A stretch of 64,000 nt of DNA, from assembly GCF_003568865.1 (NCBI RefSeq), contig NZ_CP031115.1, positions 682,001 through 746,000 on the forward strand, read 5' to 3'. This document shows positions 16,015-24,440 of this stretch, one piece after another. Origin of the DNA: Rubrobacter indicoceani (GTDB lineage Bacteria; Actinomycetota; Rubrobacteria; Rubrobacterales; Rubrobacteraceae). The number at the start of each line of letters is the position of its first letter. Position 1 is the stretch's first letter. The translations under genes were made by a program, and so were the position numbers. The notes below the pieces were generated by a model, which was not told the DNA's origin, searched no databases, and saw only the letters and a list, made by a program, of their open reading frames with translations.

Positions 16015-17940
16015 GTGACCGTCGGGGACACCTCCCGCGCCACCGGCGGCCATTTCTACAACGAGGCCGTTGCCTGTGGCCTGCGCAAGCGCGGCCACAG
16101 GGTAAACGTGGTTGTGGCCTCGGGGGATTCCTTCGAGGAGCAGAGACGGGCCGCGCCGGGCTTCGGGTTAGACCCCGAAGGCTTCGACGTGATCGTCGTG
16201 GACATGCTTGCCCGCGCTGTCTGCGAACCGCAGCTTTCACGGTGGCGAAGCCGCGTTCCGGTCGTCGCCCTTGTCCATGAACTCCCCGGCGTCGCCGCCC
16301 CGCAGAACGCCGAGCGCGAACGGCCCGGCGAGGATGCCCTGCTCGCCTCCGCCGGTCCGGTCGTGGCCGTCAGCAGAGACGGTGCGGACCGTCTTGTGCG
16401 GCGCAGCGTGGAGCGGAACCGGGTGCGGGTGGTACGACCGGGTTTCGACCGGCTGGCGAGCGCCGGTCCCGCTACGGAGGTGGACCACGCCCCCGGGACA
16501 GAGGGCTTGACCGTTCTGTGCGTTGCACAGTGGATACCGCGCAAGGACGTGCTCGGGCTGGTGGAGGCGTGGCGCGAAATCGGGGTAGGAGAACCCGGGG
16601 CAGGCGGTGAGAAAGGCAGCCCGGCGGCGCGGCTCCGGCTTGTCGGGGAGACCGACGCCGAGGCCGGATACGCCCGGCTCGTCCGGGTCGCGGTCTCAAA
16701 AGACCCGTCCATCGAAGTAGCGGGGAGACTCCCGGATAAAGAGCTGAAAGCCGCCTACGCCGGAGCGGACCTCTTTGCCCTGCCGTCGCGGTATGAGGGA
16801 TACGGCATCGTCTACGCCGAGGCGCTTTCCTTCGGGCTGCCGGTGCTGGCCCGGTCCATCGGGGTGCTGCCGGAGATGGTCGGGGAGGCGGGCGTTCTTG
16901 TTCCGGAGGACGCCGGGCCGCAGGAACTCGCCCGGGCGCTTGAAAGCCTTGTTGCAGCCCCCGAGCGCCTGAAGCAGATGTCCGATGCCGCGCGCAAAAG
17001 GGCTGCCGAGCTCCCGCGCTGGCGCGACACCGTCTCCGGTTTCGAGGAAGTTCTTCGGGAGGCCGTAAACGATAAAATCCCAGAGCCGTCTCCGGAGCGG
17101 AACCGGCGCTCGTGGAACGCCGTTGTGGCGGCGCACGAAAGCCACCGCACGGGTCTTGCGGAGTACCTCGGCCGGGGCGGCACGACGCTCTTTCCGGAGG
17201 AGCGCGAGCTGCTCGGGGAGGTTGGTGGAAAAAGGCTCGTCCACCTGCAGTGCAACACCGGCTCCGACACCCTGAGCCTCGCCGCGCTCGGGGCGGAGGT
17301 TACCGGGGTGGACATCTCCGATGCTGCCATAGACCGGGCCCGGGAGCTCTCCGACCTGACCGGGATACCGGCCCGTTTTGAGCGAGCCGACCTCTACAGC
17401 TGGCTCCGCGACGCCGCCCTGCGAAAAAGACGCTTCGACCTCGCGTTCTCGACCTACGGCGTCGTGTGCTGGCTTGACGACCTGCGGCTCTGGGCGCGAG
17501 GCGTACGCGACGTGCTGGAGCCGGGCGGGGCGTTTGTACTCGTTGATTTCCACCCGGCCTCGATGGTCTTTGATGCGGGATGGGATCTGGCGAAAGAGCC
17601 GCACTCCGGCGGGCGGCGCGTCGAGGTGTCGGAGGGGGTCGGGGACTACGTCGGGGCGGCGGGCGGCGGGCTGAGCGCGTCGGGGTTTGAGGTGGGCGTA
17701 GACGATTTCAGGAACCCGGAGGGCTGCACGCTCTACCTGTGGGGGCTCGGGGAGGTCGTCAGCGCGCTCGCCGGGGCCGGACTGCAAGTGGAGCGGCTCG
17801 AAGAATACCCGTACGCCAACGGCGAGCGGCACTTCGATGCGATGCGCGAGGGGGAGGGGCGCAGGATGTACCCGCCGGAAGCCGGGCCCAAAGTCCCGCT
17901 TATGTACGGTCTGCGGGCGAGGCGGGTGCGGGGCCAGTAG
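16015..17940 (+). CDS. Bifunctional GT4 glycosyltransferase - SAM methyltransferase fusion
   Basis: About 641 residues. The N-terminal half is a GT4-type glycosyltransferase: TVGDTSRATGGHFYNEAVACGL (acceptor side), then VLCVAQWIPRKDVLGLVEAW and the donor-binding ALPSRYEGYGIVYAEALSFG with its E-x7-E pattern. From about residue 370 a class I methyltransferase follows, with SAM motif LVHLQCNTGSDTLSLAALGA near residue 407 and VTGVDISDAAIDRA. GTG 16015 gives an N-terminus that lacks part of the first beta strand (LRVAFV); a CTG at 15988 would restore it, so the real start may be non-canonical. It follows the PTPS gene directly. The product probably adds a sugar and a methyl group to the same small molecule. 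Confidence 0.85.
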   Translation: MTVGDTSRATGGHFYNEAVACGLRKRGHRVNVVVASGDSFEEQRRAAPGFGLDPEGFDVIVVDMLARAVCEPQLSRWRSRVPVVALVHELPGVAAPQNAERERPGEDALLASAGPVVAVSRDGADRLVRRSVERNRVRVVRPGFDRLASAGPATEVDHAPGTEGLTVLCVAQWIPRKDVLGLVEAWREIGVGEPGAGGEKGSPAARLRLVGETDAEAGYARLVRVAVSKDPSIEVAGRLPDKELKAAYAGADLFALPSRYEGYGIVYAEALSFGLPVLARSIGVLPEMVGEAGVLVPEDAGPQELARALESLVAAPERLKQMSDAARKRAAELPRWRDTVSGFEEVLREAVNDKIPEPSPERNRRSWNAVVAAHESHRTGLAEYLGRGGTTLFPEERELLGEVGGKRLVHLQCNTGSDTLSLAALGAEVTGVDISDAAIDRARELSDLTGIPARFERADLYSWLRDAALRKRRFDLAFSTYGVVCWLDDLRLWARGVRDVLEPGGAFVLVDFHPASMVFDAGWDLAKEPHSGGRRVEVSEGVGDYVGAAGGGLSASGFEVGVDDFRNPEGCTLYLWGLGEVVSALAGAGLQVERLEEYPYANGERHFDAMREGEGRRMYPPEAGPKVPLMYGLRARRVRGQ

Positions 17941-18016
17941 AATACGCAGCGCAGACAGAGCACCGACGTAGAACACCGAAAACCAGCGACGCACAAAGCA
18001 TCGGAGAAGCGCGGAC

Positions 18017-18778
18017 TTGATCGACTACCACCTGCACGTTATCGCCCACGACGACCGTCCCATGACGGTCGAGAACATACTCGCCTACTGCGAGGTCGCA
18101 AAGAGCCGGGGGATAAAACAGCTCGGCATAACCGAACACGACCGCTACCTGAACAAAATAGACCTCGCAGCCTTTGTGGAGGCCCGCGAAAAGTCAAAGG
18201 ACGTAGGGCTCCGGCTCGGCATCGAAATAGACTACATCCCCGGCAACGAGGACGAGATGTTCCACGTCTGCGGCGCGCTGCCCTACGACTACGTTATCGG
18301 GAGCGTCCACCGCGTCGACCGCCGCGAGGTGGACCGCGCTACGGACCAGTCCATCTACAAAGACTACGAGACATACGAACTCTACGAAGCGTACTTCGAG
18401 AACGTCCGGGAGTCGGCGTACTCGGGGCTTTTCGAGGTCATTGGTCACCCCGACCTTATAAAAATCTTCCGCCACGCGCCGGAGAGAGACATCACCCCGA
18501 TGCTGGAGAAAACCGCCGACGCGATCGCCGAAGCCGGGGTAACGGTCGACGTAAACGCCGCCGGGCTTCGCAAACCCACAGGAGAGGTCTACCCTTCCGA
18601 GGCGTTCCTCAGGATGTTCCGCGAGCGGGATGTGCCGATCATCCTCTCCAGCGACGCTCACGCCGCAAACGAGGTCGGCGCCGGATACGAGACGAGCGTT
18701 GCGATGGTCAAGCGCGTCGGCTATACCGAGGTCGCCACCTTCAAGGACCGGGACCCGATGGAGAACATCGCCCTTTGA
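18017..18778 (+). CDS. PHP-domain phosphatase (HisJ-like)
   Basis: A 253-residue PHP-family hydrolase with full metal-site motifs: DYHLHV, TEHDRY, the Glu of GIEIDYIPG, GSVHR, IGHPDL and SSDAH. The nearest named relatives are HisJ/HisK-type histidinol-phosphate phosphatases, but no his genes are nearby. In this operon it could instead remove phosphate from a pathway intermediate (inference). Start TTG 18017 has GGAGAAG eight bases upstream. Its TGA overlaps the TTG of the next gene (TTGA), so translation is coupled. Confidence 0.82.
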   Translation: MIDYHLHVIAHDDRPMTVENILAYCEVAKSRGIKQLGITEHDRYLNKIDLAAFVEAREKSKDVGLRLGIEIDYIPGNEDEMFHVCGALPYDYVIGSVHRVDRREVDRATDQSIYKDYETYELYEAYFENVRESAYSGLFEVIGHPDLIKIFRHAPERDITPMLEKTADAIAEAGVTVDVNAAGLRKPTGEVYPSEAFLRMFRERDVPIILSSDAHAANEVGAGYETSVAMVKRVGYTEVATFKDRDPMENIAL

Positions 18779-19506
18779 CGCTGGAGCTTTTCGACCGCGA
18801 CGCCTATCTGAGCGAGTTCACCGCAAGGGTCGTGCGAAACTCGGGGCGTGAGATCGTCCTTGACCGGACGGCCTTCTATCCCGGCGGCTCGGGTCAACCC
18901 CCGGACCAGGGCTGGTTGAACGTCGGCCCGGTGAACGCAAAAGTCATAGAAGTCCGCCGTGCCGAGGCGGAGGACGGCCTCGACGAAGAATACGAAGAGT
19001 ACAAGGACGGCGGTTCCGAGGGCGGTGGTTCGGGGGGCGGCGAGCGCGCAGCTTCGGACGAGGTGATCCACGTTCTCGACCGGGCCATCCCGAAGACCGT
19101 CCGTGAGGTGGACGCGACCCTTGACTGGTCGCGCCGCCACCGGAACATGCGCTACAACACCGCGCTTTCCCTGCTCCGGGTCGCCGCGAGCCGTGACCTC
19201 GGCGCGGGGCCGACGGTCGGGCGCATTCGCTCCACCCACGCTCGCCTCGACCTTGTGAGAACCACCGTCCCGGTGGACGACGCGGGGGTGAGGAAGGTGG
19301 AGTCAGCCGTCAACGGGGCCGTCTCCGGAGGGCTCGAGGTAAGCCTGAGGGGTGGCTTCTCGGTGGCGGGGTTCCCGCCGGGCGAAGCCGGGGGACTCTA
19401 CGTGAAGAACACGTCGGAGATCGGGGAGGTAGAGTTGACGCGCTGGATGGACCGGGGCAGTCGGGGAATAAGGCTGGAGTTCACGATACCAAAGACAGAG
19501 GCGTAG
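18775..19506 (+). CDS. AlaX/AlaRS editing-domain-like protein without metal ligands
   Basis: A 243-residue homologue of alanyl-tRNA editing proteins. The N-terminal part keeps DRTAFYPGGSGQPPDQGWL. In the editing core the expected H-T-A-x-H motif is NTALS (MRYNTALSLLRVA). The second pair, normally in CGGTHxxNTGEIG, is AGGLYVKNTSEIGEVEL. All four zinc ligands are therefore replaced, so normal Ser/Gly-tRNA(Ala) hydrolysis is unlikely. An acidic Gly-rich insert sits around residues 70-90. It starts at TTG 18775 inside the previous stop and ends directly against the next ATG. It may be a binding protein or a repurposed enzyme of the operon. Confidence 0.78.
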   Translation: MTLELFDRDAYLSEFTARVVRNSGREIVLDRTAFYPGGSGQPPDQGWLNVGPVNAKVIEVRRAEAEDGLDEEYEEYKDGGSEGGGSGGGERAASDEVIHVLDRAIPKTVREVDATLDWSRRHRNMRYNTALSLLRVAASRDLGAGPTVGRIRSTHARLDLVRTTVPVDDAGVRKVESAVNGAVSGGLEVSLRGGFSVAGFPPGEAGGLYVKNTSEIGEVELTRWMDRGSRGIRLEFTIPKTEA

Positions 19507-20094
19507 ATGGGTTGGAGGAGCGCGATCTCTCTTGCTTTTGCGGCGGGGGTTCTGCTCACCGGATGCGGCGGAAACCCGGACCCGGAACAGAGCGCCGGTG
19601 AGCCGCAACCCGCGACTGCGGAGGCAACTGCGGAGGTGACCACAAACGCCGCCGGGGGCGAGTGCGCAAGGCCGGACTTTGCGGCGGACACCCCGAACGA
19701 CATCTCGACGGAGGCGCTGCCCATGCGGGACCTGACGATCGTCACCCGCTCCGGCGACGACGTAACGATGCAGGTCGAGGTCGCGGACAGCTCACAGGAG
19801 ATGTCTCAGGGGCTTATGTTCCGGGAATCGCTCGGGGAGAACTGTGGGATGCTCTTTGCGTACCCGGACGAGCGCGACCTCTCGTTCTGGATGAGAAACA
19901 CCCTTATACCGCTCTCAATCGCGTATGCCGACTCCGAAGGTGAGATCGTAGACCTCCAGGATATGGAGGCCCTGGACGACGAGCCGCCGAACTACGCATC
20001 CTCGGAACCCGCTCAGTACGCTCTTGAAGTCAACGTCGGGTTCTTCGAGAGGAACGGCGTCCGGGTGGGGGACGTGATCGAGCTGCCCGAGTAA
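19507..20094 (+). CDS. DUF192 lipoprotein
   Basis: A 195-residue exported lipoprotein. A hydrophobic signal ends in the lipobox LLTGCGG (Cys near residue 20). A low-complexity Ala/Thr/Glu linker follows, then a DUF192 domain: VEVADSSQEMSQGLMFRESL, GMLFAYPDERDLSFWMRNTLIPLSIAY and a Val-Gly-Asp-containing C-terminus. DUF192 function is not settled. ATG 19507 directly abuts the AlaX-like stop, so it is the last gene of the RibD-PTPS operon. Whether it serves the pathway or only shares the transcript is unknown. Confidence 0.88.
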   Translation: MGWRSAISLAFAAGVLLTGCGGNPDPEQSAGEPQPATAEATAEVTTNAAGGECARPDFAADTPNDISTEALPMRDLTIVTRSGDDVTMQVEVADSSQEMSQGLMFRESLGENCGMLFAYPDERDLSFWMRNTLIPLSIAYADSEGEIVDLQDMEALDDEPPNYASSEPAQYALEVNVGFFERNGVRVGDVIELPE

Positions 20095-20100
20095 GAGGGC

Positions 20101-20583
20101 TCAGGCGTCCGGCGGCGGGAAGGTGATCCCGTACCTCGGGGAGATCGTAAGCATCTTCTTTATTTTCCCGGACGTTACGGGCGGCGGTTCGGACGGGTCG
20201 GATACCGGCTCCCCGAGCTCCCTGAAGAAGCCCTCGAAACCGGCGGGGGTTATAAGGGTGAGGAACCGTCCGGCTCCGTCGCCGGTGTTTCTGTAGGTGT
20301 GCGGGATACCCCTCGGGCCGTACACGACGGAACCCGCGCCCACCCGAATCGTCGCTTCGCCCGCCAGGAACTCGAACTCGCCCTCGATAACGTAGAACGT
20401 CTCGTCCTCCCGCTCGTGGATGTGTAGCGGCGGGCCGGAGTGGGGCATAACCCAGGAGTCCACCAGCGCCAGAGCACCGTCTGTCTCTTCGCCCGTCAAC
20501 TTAAAGGTTATAAGGCTGTCGAGCATCCACAGCGACCGGCCTTCTCCTCCGGACAGATAAACGGGACGCCTCTGCAACTCCAT
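20101..20583 (-). CDS. Cupin-2 domain protein
   Basis: A 160-residue single-domain cupin. Motif 1 is PPLHIHEREDETFYVIEGEF, giving the HxH...E metal set; motif 2 is YGPRGIPHTYRNTGDGAGR with the fourth His. A short C-terminal helix region (FEGFFRELGEP) follows, as in quercetin-dioxygenase-like or sugar-binding small cupins. The metal site is complete, so an Fe/Mn/Ni enzyme is plausible, but the substrate is unknown. It is convergent with the DUF192 gene with six bases between stops. Start ATG 20583 follows AGGTAG on the minus strand. Confidence 0.85.
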   Translation of the reverse strand: MELQRRPVYLSGGEGRSLWMLDSLITFKLTGEETDGALALVDSWVMPHSGPPLHIHEREDETFYVIEGEFEFLAGEATIRVGAGSVVYGPRGIPHTYRNTGDGAGRFLTLITPAGFEGFFRELGEPVSDPSEPPPVTSGKIKKMLTISPRYGITFPPPDA

Positions 20584-20711
20584 ATCTACCTCGCTTGTTT
20601 GTCCTGCACCTCTTCTTCGGGGGCAGGATCACACACCGCGGGGGTCCCCGCATCAACCGAAAAGGTGATTTCGGAAGCCCGGCTTCCGGGGCCCGGCAAC
20701 CGCCGCCTCAG

Positions 20712-21191
20712 CTAAAGAAGCTTTGTCTTCGAGACGAGTACCCCGTCCGAATCGGCGTAGAGGTAGTGTCCCGGCACGAAGTCTATCCCCCCGAAGTTCA
20801 CGGTTACGTTTTTCTCGCCCCGGCCTTCTTTTTTGCTTTTTCTCGGGTGAGCAGCGAGGGCCAGAACACCGATGTCCAGCTTCTCTATCTCGTGCAGATC
20901 CCGGACGCAGCCGTTCACGACGATGCCGCCGAGCTTCCGGTCGGCGGCAGACCGCGCGAGGTCTCCGCCGAGAAGGGCACAGTTCATGGATGCCGCGCCG
21001 TCCACGACAAGGACGGCATCCTCCGGCAGGGTCTCGAGGGCTCCGCGAACAAGGGTGTTGTCGTCCGGGGCCTTTACGGTAAAGATGGAGCCGGAGAGGT
21101 GCGTTCTGTTGCCGAAGGAGCGGAACATCGGGGCGCAGACCTCCACGCGCCCGGTGAATTCGTCGGAGAGATCTGCGGTGTAGAAGTCCAT
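20712..21191 (-). CDS. rraA: RraA family protein (ribonuclease E regulator / HMG aldolase-like)
   Basis: A 159-residue protein, the usual RraA length, starting MDFYTADLSDEF. It carries GSIFTVKAPDDNTLVRGAL, VLVVDGAASMNCALLGGDLA and GIVVNGCVRDLHEIEKLDIGV, the conserved trimer and active-site segments. VNGCVRD contains the Arg-Asp pair needed by 4-hydroxy-4-methyl-2-oxoglutarate aldolases, so it may be an aldolase rather than an RNase E inhibitor. The start at 21191 is chosen by homology; longer open frames upstream are not conserved. It is divergent from the ABC operon. Confidence 0.88.
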   Translation of the reverse strand: MDFYTADLSDEFTGRVEVCAPMFRSFGNRTHLSGSIFTVKAPDDNTLVRGALETLPEDAVLVVDGAASMNCALLGGDLARSAADRKLGGIVVNGCVRDLHEIEKLDIGVLALAAHPRKSKKEGRGEKNVTVNFGGIDFVPGHYLYADSDGVLVSKTKLL

Positions 21192-21362
21192 GCTCGGCCT
21201 TTCCGGGCGATTTTCGGGTGGTCGGGGACCAATGTAGTTTTTGCGGCGGGCGATGTAAAGCGCGCGGTTCGTGGCGGCTCGTACTCGTTCGGGCGGTTCG
21301 GGGCGTAAAATCACCGGGTTCGGTGGACTGGTATCTGGTGTTGGAGTTATGAGAGGTCTTCG

Positions 21363-22379
21363 ATGGGTGCATCCGGCAGAGCGATAGAGGTCGAGGGTCT
21401 CGTGAGGGAGTTCAGGAAGGGACCGAGGGCGGTTGACGGGATAGACCTGCACGTCTCCGAAGGGGAGATATACGGTTTCCTCGGGCCGAACGGGGCGGGG
21501 AAGTCAACGACCGTCCTGATGCTGACGACGCTTCTCCCCCCGACGGGCGGGACGGCGCGGGTCGGCGGCTACGACATCGTAAAGGAGAGCAACCTGGTTC
21601 GCGCTTCAATCGGGGCCGCTCTGCAGGAGGCGGCCCTCGACCCGTTTCTGACGGGCCGCGAGCACATGAACCTCCAGGCCGCGCTGCACGGCCTCGGGCG
21701 CAAGGAAAGAAAACGGCGGGGCGACGAACTGCTCGAAAGGGTCGGTCTGGAGTACGCCGCCAGCAGAAAAGTAAAGGGGTACTCCGGCGGGATGAAGCGC
21801 AGGCTGGACCTTGCGCTCGCCCTGATCCACCGGCCGAGCATCCTTTTTCTCGACGAACCGACGACCGGGCTTGACGTGCAGAGCAGGAGCGCGCTCTGGG
21901 ACGAAGTCGCCCGGCTCGCCCGCGAGGACGGCGTAACCGTCTTTCTCACGACGCAGTACCTGGAGGAGGCCGATCACCTCGCAGACCGGGTCGGGATCAT
22001 CGCCGACGGCAGGATAGTCGCCGAGGACACGCCGGAGGCCCTGAAGGCCGAGATCGGCCGCCCCTCCGTCGAGGCGACGCCCGTCGAGCGCAGCGAACTC
22101 CCCGAGGTCGAGGCGGTTCTCGCCCGCTTCGGAGAGAGCGTCCCGGCCTCCTCCGGCGCGGCGGCGGTCCGGCTCGATTCCGCGAACCTCGCCGATGTCG
22201 TGCGCGCCCTTGATGCAAAGAACCTTGCGGTGGCGAACCTTCAGCTGAACGCCCCGACCCTCGACGACGTGTTCCTTGCCAAGACCGGTCGCTCGCTTGA
22301 AGGCTCCGGTGACGGGTCCGAAGCCGGAGAAACCGAAGAGGGCAGGGAGAACAGGGAAAAGGCGGGCGAGCGGTCGTGA
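21363..22379 (+). CDS. DrrA-type ABC exporter ATPase
   Basis: A 338-residue ATPase of the daunorubicin-resistance (DrrA) family. It shows Walker A GPNGAGKST, signature YSGGMKRRLDLALAL, Walker B ILFLDEPTTGLD, and H-loop TTQYLEEADHLADR, with Gln in place of the His-1 position usual in other ABC ATPases, as is typical of DrrA. A C-terminal DUF4162-like domain (about residues 225-310) and an acidic tail follow. It overlaps the first permease gene by four bases. It presumably powers export of a lipid or drug. Confidence 0.92.
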   Translation: MGASGRAIEVEGLVREFRKGPRAVDGIDLHVSEGEIYGFLGPNGAGKSTTVLMLTTLLPPTGGTARVGGYDIVKESNLVRASIGAALQEAALDPFLTGREHMNLQAALHGLGRKERKRRGDELLERVGLEYAASRKVKGYSGGMKRRLDLALALIHRPSILFLDEPTTGLDVQSRSALWDEVARLAREDGVTVFLTTQYLEEADHLADRVGIIADGRIVAEDTPEALKAEIGRPSVEATPVERSELPEVEAVLARFGESVPASSGAAAVRLDSANLADVVRALDAKNLAVANLQLNAPTLDDVFLAKTGRSLEGSGDGSEAGETEEGRENREKAGERS

Positions 22380-23149
22380 GCGTGCTCCCCACCCAGATAG
22401 CGGTACTCGCCCGACGGGCGATAATCCGTACGCTCCGTCAGCCGGGGATGGTCCTGCCGTCGCTTGTCTTTCCGATGGTCCTGCTCGCGGTAAACGCCGG
22501 CGGCCTTACGAGCGCGACGCAGTTGCCGGGCTTTCCGGCGGACACGTACCTTGATTTCGCGTTCGCCTTCCCTCTGGTGCAGAGCGCGATCTTCGGCGCT
22601 TCGCTCGCCGGGACGGAGTTTGCCCGCGACATCGAAAACGGTTTCTTTAACCGGCTCTCGCTCACGCCGATGCGTCCGGTCGCGCTTCTTGCGGGCCTGC
22701 TCTCCGGGGTCGTCGCGCTGACCGTTCTTCAGTACACCGTGTTCCTCCTGATCGGCCTGATAATCGGGGTAAACCTCCAGAGCGGTCTGCTCGGCGTGCC
22801 AGTCCTTTTCCTGCTCGGCATTATCACCTCGCTGGCGTTCGGAACGCTCGGCACCATCCTTGCCCTGAGAACCGGCTCGGGCGAGGCGGTGCAGAGCTTC
22901 TTTCCGCTGTTCTTCGTCGTTATATTCTTCTCCTCCGTTACCCTGCCGCGCAACCTGCTCGGTGGCGGCTGGTTTGAGGTAATCGCGACCGTAAACCCGG
23001 TTTCGTACATCGTCGAGGGCCTGCGTTCGCTTGTGATAACGGGCTGGGACGCCGGGGCCCTCGCGCTCGGCTTCGGGTTCTCCGGGGCGTTCCTTGCGGT
23101 CGGGCTGGCGGTAGCTTCGGTCTCGATGCGACGCAGGATGGAGGCCTAG
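22376..23149 (+). CDS. DrrB-type ABC-2 permease (first of two)
   Basis: A 257-residue permease with six membrane helices. The ABC-2 core includes FAFAFPLVQSAIFGASLAGTEFARDIENGF, FFNRLSLTPMRPVALL and a late VTLPRNLLGGGWFEVIATVNPV-like segment. The GTG start overlaps the ATPase stop by four bases and its own stop abuts the second permease. Two different permeases suggest a heterodimeric membrane part. Confidence 0.9.
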   Translation: MSVLPTQIAVLARRAIIRTLRQPGMVLPSLVFPMVLLAVNAGGLTSATQLPGFPADTYLDFAFAFPLVQSAIFGASLAGTEFARDIENGFFNRLSLTPMRPVALLAGLLSGVVALTVLQYTVFLLIGLIIGVNLQSGLLGVPVLFLLGIITSLAFGTLGTILALRTGSGEAVQSFFPLFFVVIFFSSVTLPRNLLGGGWFEVIATVNPVSYIVEGLRSLVITGWDAGALALGFGFSGAFLAVGLAVASVSMRRRMEA

Positions 23150-23926
23150 ATGGGCGGTGCGCGGTCGTTTCTGTTTGTCGCCGGGGCGGTGGCCGGGAGG
23201 CAGATCCGGAAGTTCTTCGGAAGCGTTACCTTTCTTGTACCGGCGGCGTTCCCGATCTTCTTCTTTCTCGCCTTTGCGGGCGGGCTGTCCCGCGTCGGGG
23301 ACGTGCCGGGCTTTGAGTTCGCCGCCGGGTACACATCGTTTCAGTTTGTCTGGGCCCTGCTTCAGGCGGTCGCGATGGGCGGGGCGTTTACGGGGTTCGC
23401 CATCGCCGGGGACTTCGAGAACGGCTTTGCCCGCAGGCTTATGCTCGCTGCCCCGAGGCGGGGTGGCATAGTCCTCGGCTACGTTCTCGCCTCGCTCGCC
23501 AGAACGACCTTTACGGGTTCGCTTGTCTTTGTAGTCGGGCTTGCAACGGGGATGAACATACTCGGCTCCGGGGTAGACATGTTCGGGCTCCTGGGGCTTG
23601 CGGTAACGGTCAACGTCGCGGCGACGCTTTTCGGGGCGGGGGTGGCGATGCTCTTTCGGACGCAGCAGGCCGGGCCCCTGATTCAGACCCCCATCTTCAT
23701 GCTGCTGTTCCTCTCCCCGGTCTACGTGCCGTTCAACCTGCTGGAGGGCTGGATCCAGTCGGTCGCCGCCCTCAACCCCATAACCTTTATCCTTGAAGCG
23801 GGCCGTAGCCTGATCTCGGGCGACCCGTCCGGCGTCGGGTTCGCCTTCGCCCTCGGGGCCGGGCTTATCCTTGTTTTTGCCTTCTGGGCGATGTTCGCTC
23901 TCCGGCGAGCCGAGAGGGCGGGCTGA
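23150..23926 (+). CDS. ABC-2 permease (second of two)
   Basis: A 258-residue permease related in layout to its upstream neighbour: FVWALLQAVAMGGAFTGFAIAG, then DFENGFARRLMLAAPRRGGI, and VYVPFNLLEGWIQSVAALNP near the end. Six membrane helices are apparent. ATG 23150 directly follows the previous TAG. With the ATPase and first permease it makes a DrrAB-like transporter with a heterodimeric channel. The reductase gene follows with a one-base gap. Confidence 0.9.
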   Translation: MGGARSFLFVAGAVAGRQIRKFFGSVTFLVPAAFPIFFFLAFAGGLSRVGDVPGFEFAAGYTSFQFVWALLQAVAMGGAFTGFAIAGDFENGFARRLMLAAPRRGGIVLGYVLASLARTTFTGSLVFVVGLATGMNILGSGVDMFGLLGLAVTVNVAATLFGAGVAMLFRTQQAGPLIQTPIFMLLFLSPVYVPFNLLEGWIQSVAALNPITFILEAGRSLISGDPSGVGFAFALGAGLILVFAFWAMFALRRAERAG

Positions 23927-23927
23927 T

Positions 23928-24380
23928 ATGGCGGCCCGGGGTCGCGCGGACACCCCGCTTATGCGGAAGGTCCAGAAGTACGCCACAAAGCTCCACACCG
24001 CCGTCTTCAAGGCGAGCAGGGGCCGCATCGGGTCGCGGATGGTCGGGAGCCCGGTGCTGATCCTCCTGACGACGGGCCGGAAGAGCGGCCAGAGGCGCGA
24101 GACGCCGCTTCTCTACCTCCCCGACGGCGAGGACTTCGCCATTGTCGCCTCGAACGGGGGCACGGCCCGGGCTCCGGCGTGGTACCTGAACCTGAAGGCC
24201 GACCCCGAGGTCGAGGTCCTGGTCGGCGGCGAACGGCTCGCGGCGGTGGCCGAAGAAGTCCACGGCGACAAGAAGCGCAGGCTCTGGGCGGGGCTGGTCG
24301 AGATGTACCCGACCTACACGGATTACAGGAGAAAAACGGAGCGGGAGATCCCGGTCGTGTTCTTAAGACGGACCTTTTAG
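23928..24380 (+). CDS. Deazaflavin (F420)-dependent nitroreductase family protein
   Basis: A 150-residue Ddn-type split-barrel protein. ILLTTGRKSGQRRETPLLYLPDGEDFAIVAS and APAWYLNLKADPEVEVLVGGE are the family hallmarks for F420 and quinone/nitro substrate binding. The C-terminus ending REIPVVFLRRTF is also typical. Members use reduced F420 to reduce quinones, aflatoxins or nitroimidazoles, and F420 is characteristic of actinobacteria among bacteria. ATG 23928 is one base after the permease stop, so it is co-expressed with the exporter and might help in detoxification (inference). Confidence 0.88.
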   Translation: MAARGRADTPLMRKVQKYATKLHTAVFKASRGRIGSRMVGSPVLILLTTGRKSGQRRETPLLYLPDGEDFAIVASNGGTARAPAWYLNLKADPEVEVLVGGERLAAVAEEVHGDKKRRLWAGLVEMYPTYTDYRRKTEREIPVVFLRRTF

Positions 24381-24440
24381 AGCGTCCGCAAACGGGTACA
24401 GACCGGAGGCTCGCGAAAACCCTTACCCGAAAGGCCACAC

